This document shows, one piece after another, positions 42,177 through 42,181 of a DNA stretch of 42,181 nt. Source of the stretch: Rhodocyclaceae bacterium UBA1310 (GTDB taxonomy: Bacteria; Pseudomonadota; Gammaproteobacteria; Burkholderiales; Rhodocyclaceae); the NCBI GenBank assembly GCA_002307175.1, contig DBTS01000128.1, positions 52,150 through 94,330 on the forward strand. The letters are read 5' to 3'. The notes below the pieces were generated by a model that searched no databases, had not been told where the DNA came from, and saw nothing but the letters and a program-made list of their open reading frames with translations. Both the position numbers and the translations under genes were made by a program. Position 1 is the first letter of the stretch, and every line of letters starts with the position of its first letter.

Positions 42177-42181
42177 TACGT

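Overview
The window reads as chromosomal DNA of a GC-rich Gram-negative bacterium, most likely a betaproteobacterium. This is inferred from a BpeEF/CeoAB-type efflux operon with an llpE-like hydrolase, an ArgO/ArgP pair, metNIQ, and a Tad pilus locus with an FHA-fused TadA. No rRNA, tRNA, CRISPR array or intact insertion sequence was seen. Both ends cut genes: an RND pump on the left and a lactonase on the right.

Layout. (1) 1-4511: leftward operon of an llpE-like hydrolase, membrane-fusion protein and MexF/BpeF-type RND pump, with a divergent LysR regulator. (2) 4564-10462: housekeeping and small genes: apt, a zinc-ribbon membrane protein, a WYL regulator, a small membrane protein, argO/argP and a DUF192 protein. 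(3) 10487-23902: a leftward Tad/Flp pilus locus: pilin, TadG-like, TadE-like, a secreted unknown, a second pilin-like peptide, CpaB, CpaC/RcpA, FHA-TadA, TadB, TadC, TadE-like and a large polytopic protein. No prepilin peptidase or TadZ is present. (4) 23824-25097: a long gene-poor spacer with tandem palindromes and hairpins. (5) 25098-29509: metN-metI-metQ, a strong terminator and a CLC chloride channel. (6) 29536-42181: a carbohydrate catabolic island under a LacI regulator.

The last region is the most interesting. It encodes a CUT1 sugar ABC transporter, a GH31 glycosidase, an SMP-30 lactonase, an IlvD/Edd sugar-acid dehydratase, an HpcH/HpaI aldolase and a two-subunit UxaA-family lyase. 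The lyase looks like (2R)-sulfolactate sulfo-lyase SuyAB rather than altronate dehydratase. Together they fit a sulfo-Entner-Doudoroff route for sulfoquinovose: import and glycoside cleavage, lactone hydrolysis, dehydration, and aldol cleavage to pyruvate and sulfolactaldehyde. SuyAB would then release sulfite from sulfolactate and give a second pyruvate. The two dehydrogenases needed (sulfoquinovose and sulfolactaldehyde) are not in the window and might lie past the right edge. Two identical 14-bp palindromes of LacI-family type, one in the suyA/transporter intergenic region and one inside the binding-protein gene, suggest repression by looping. The substrate is inferred from gene content, not shown directly.
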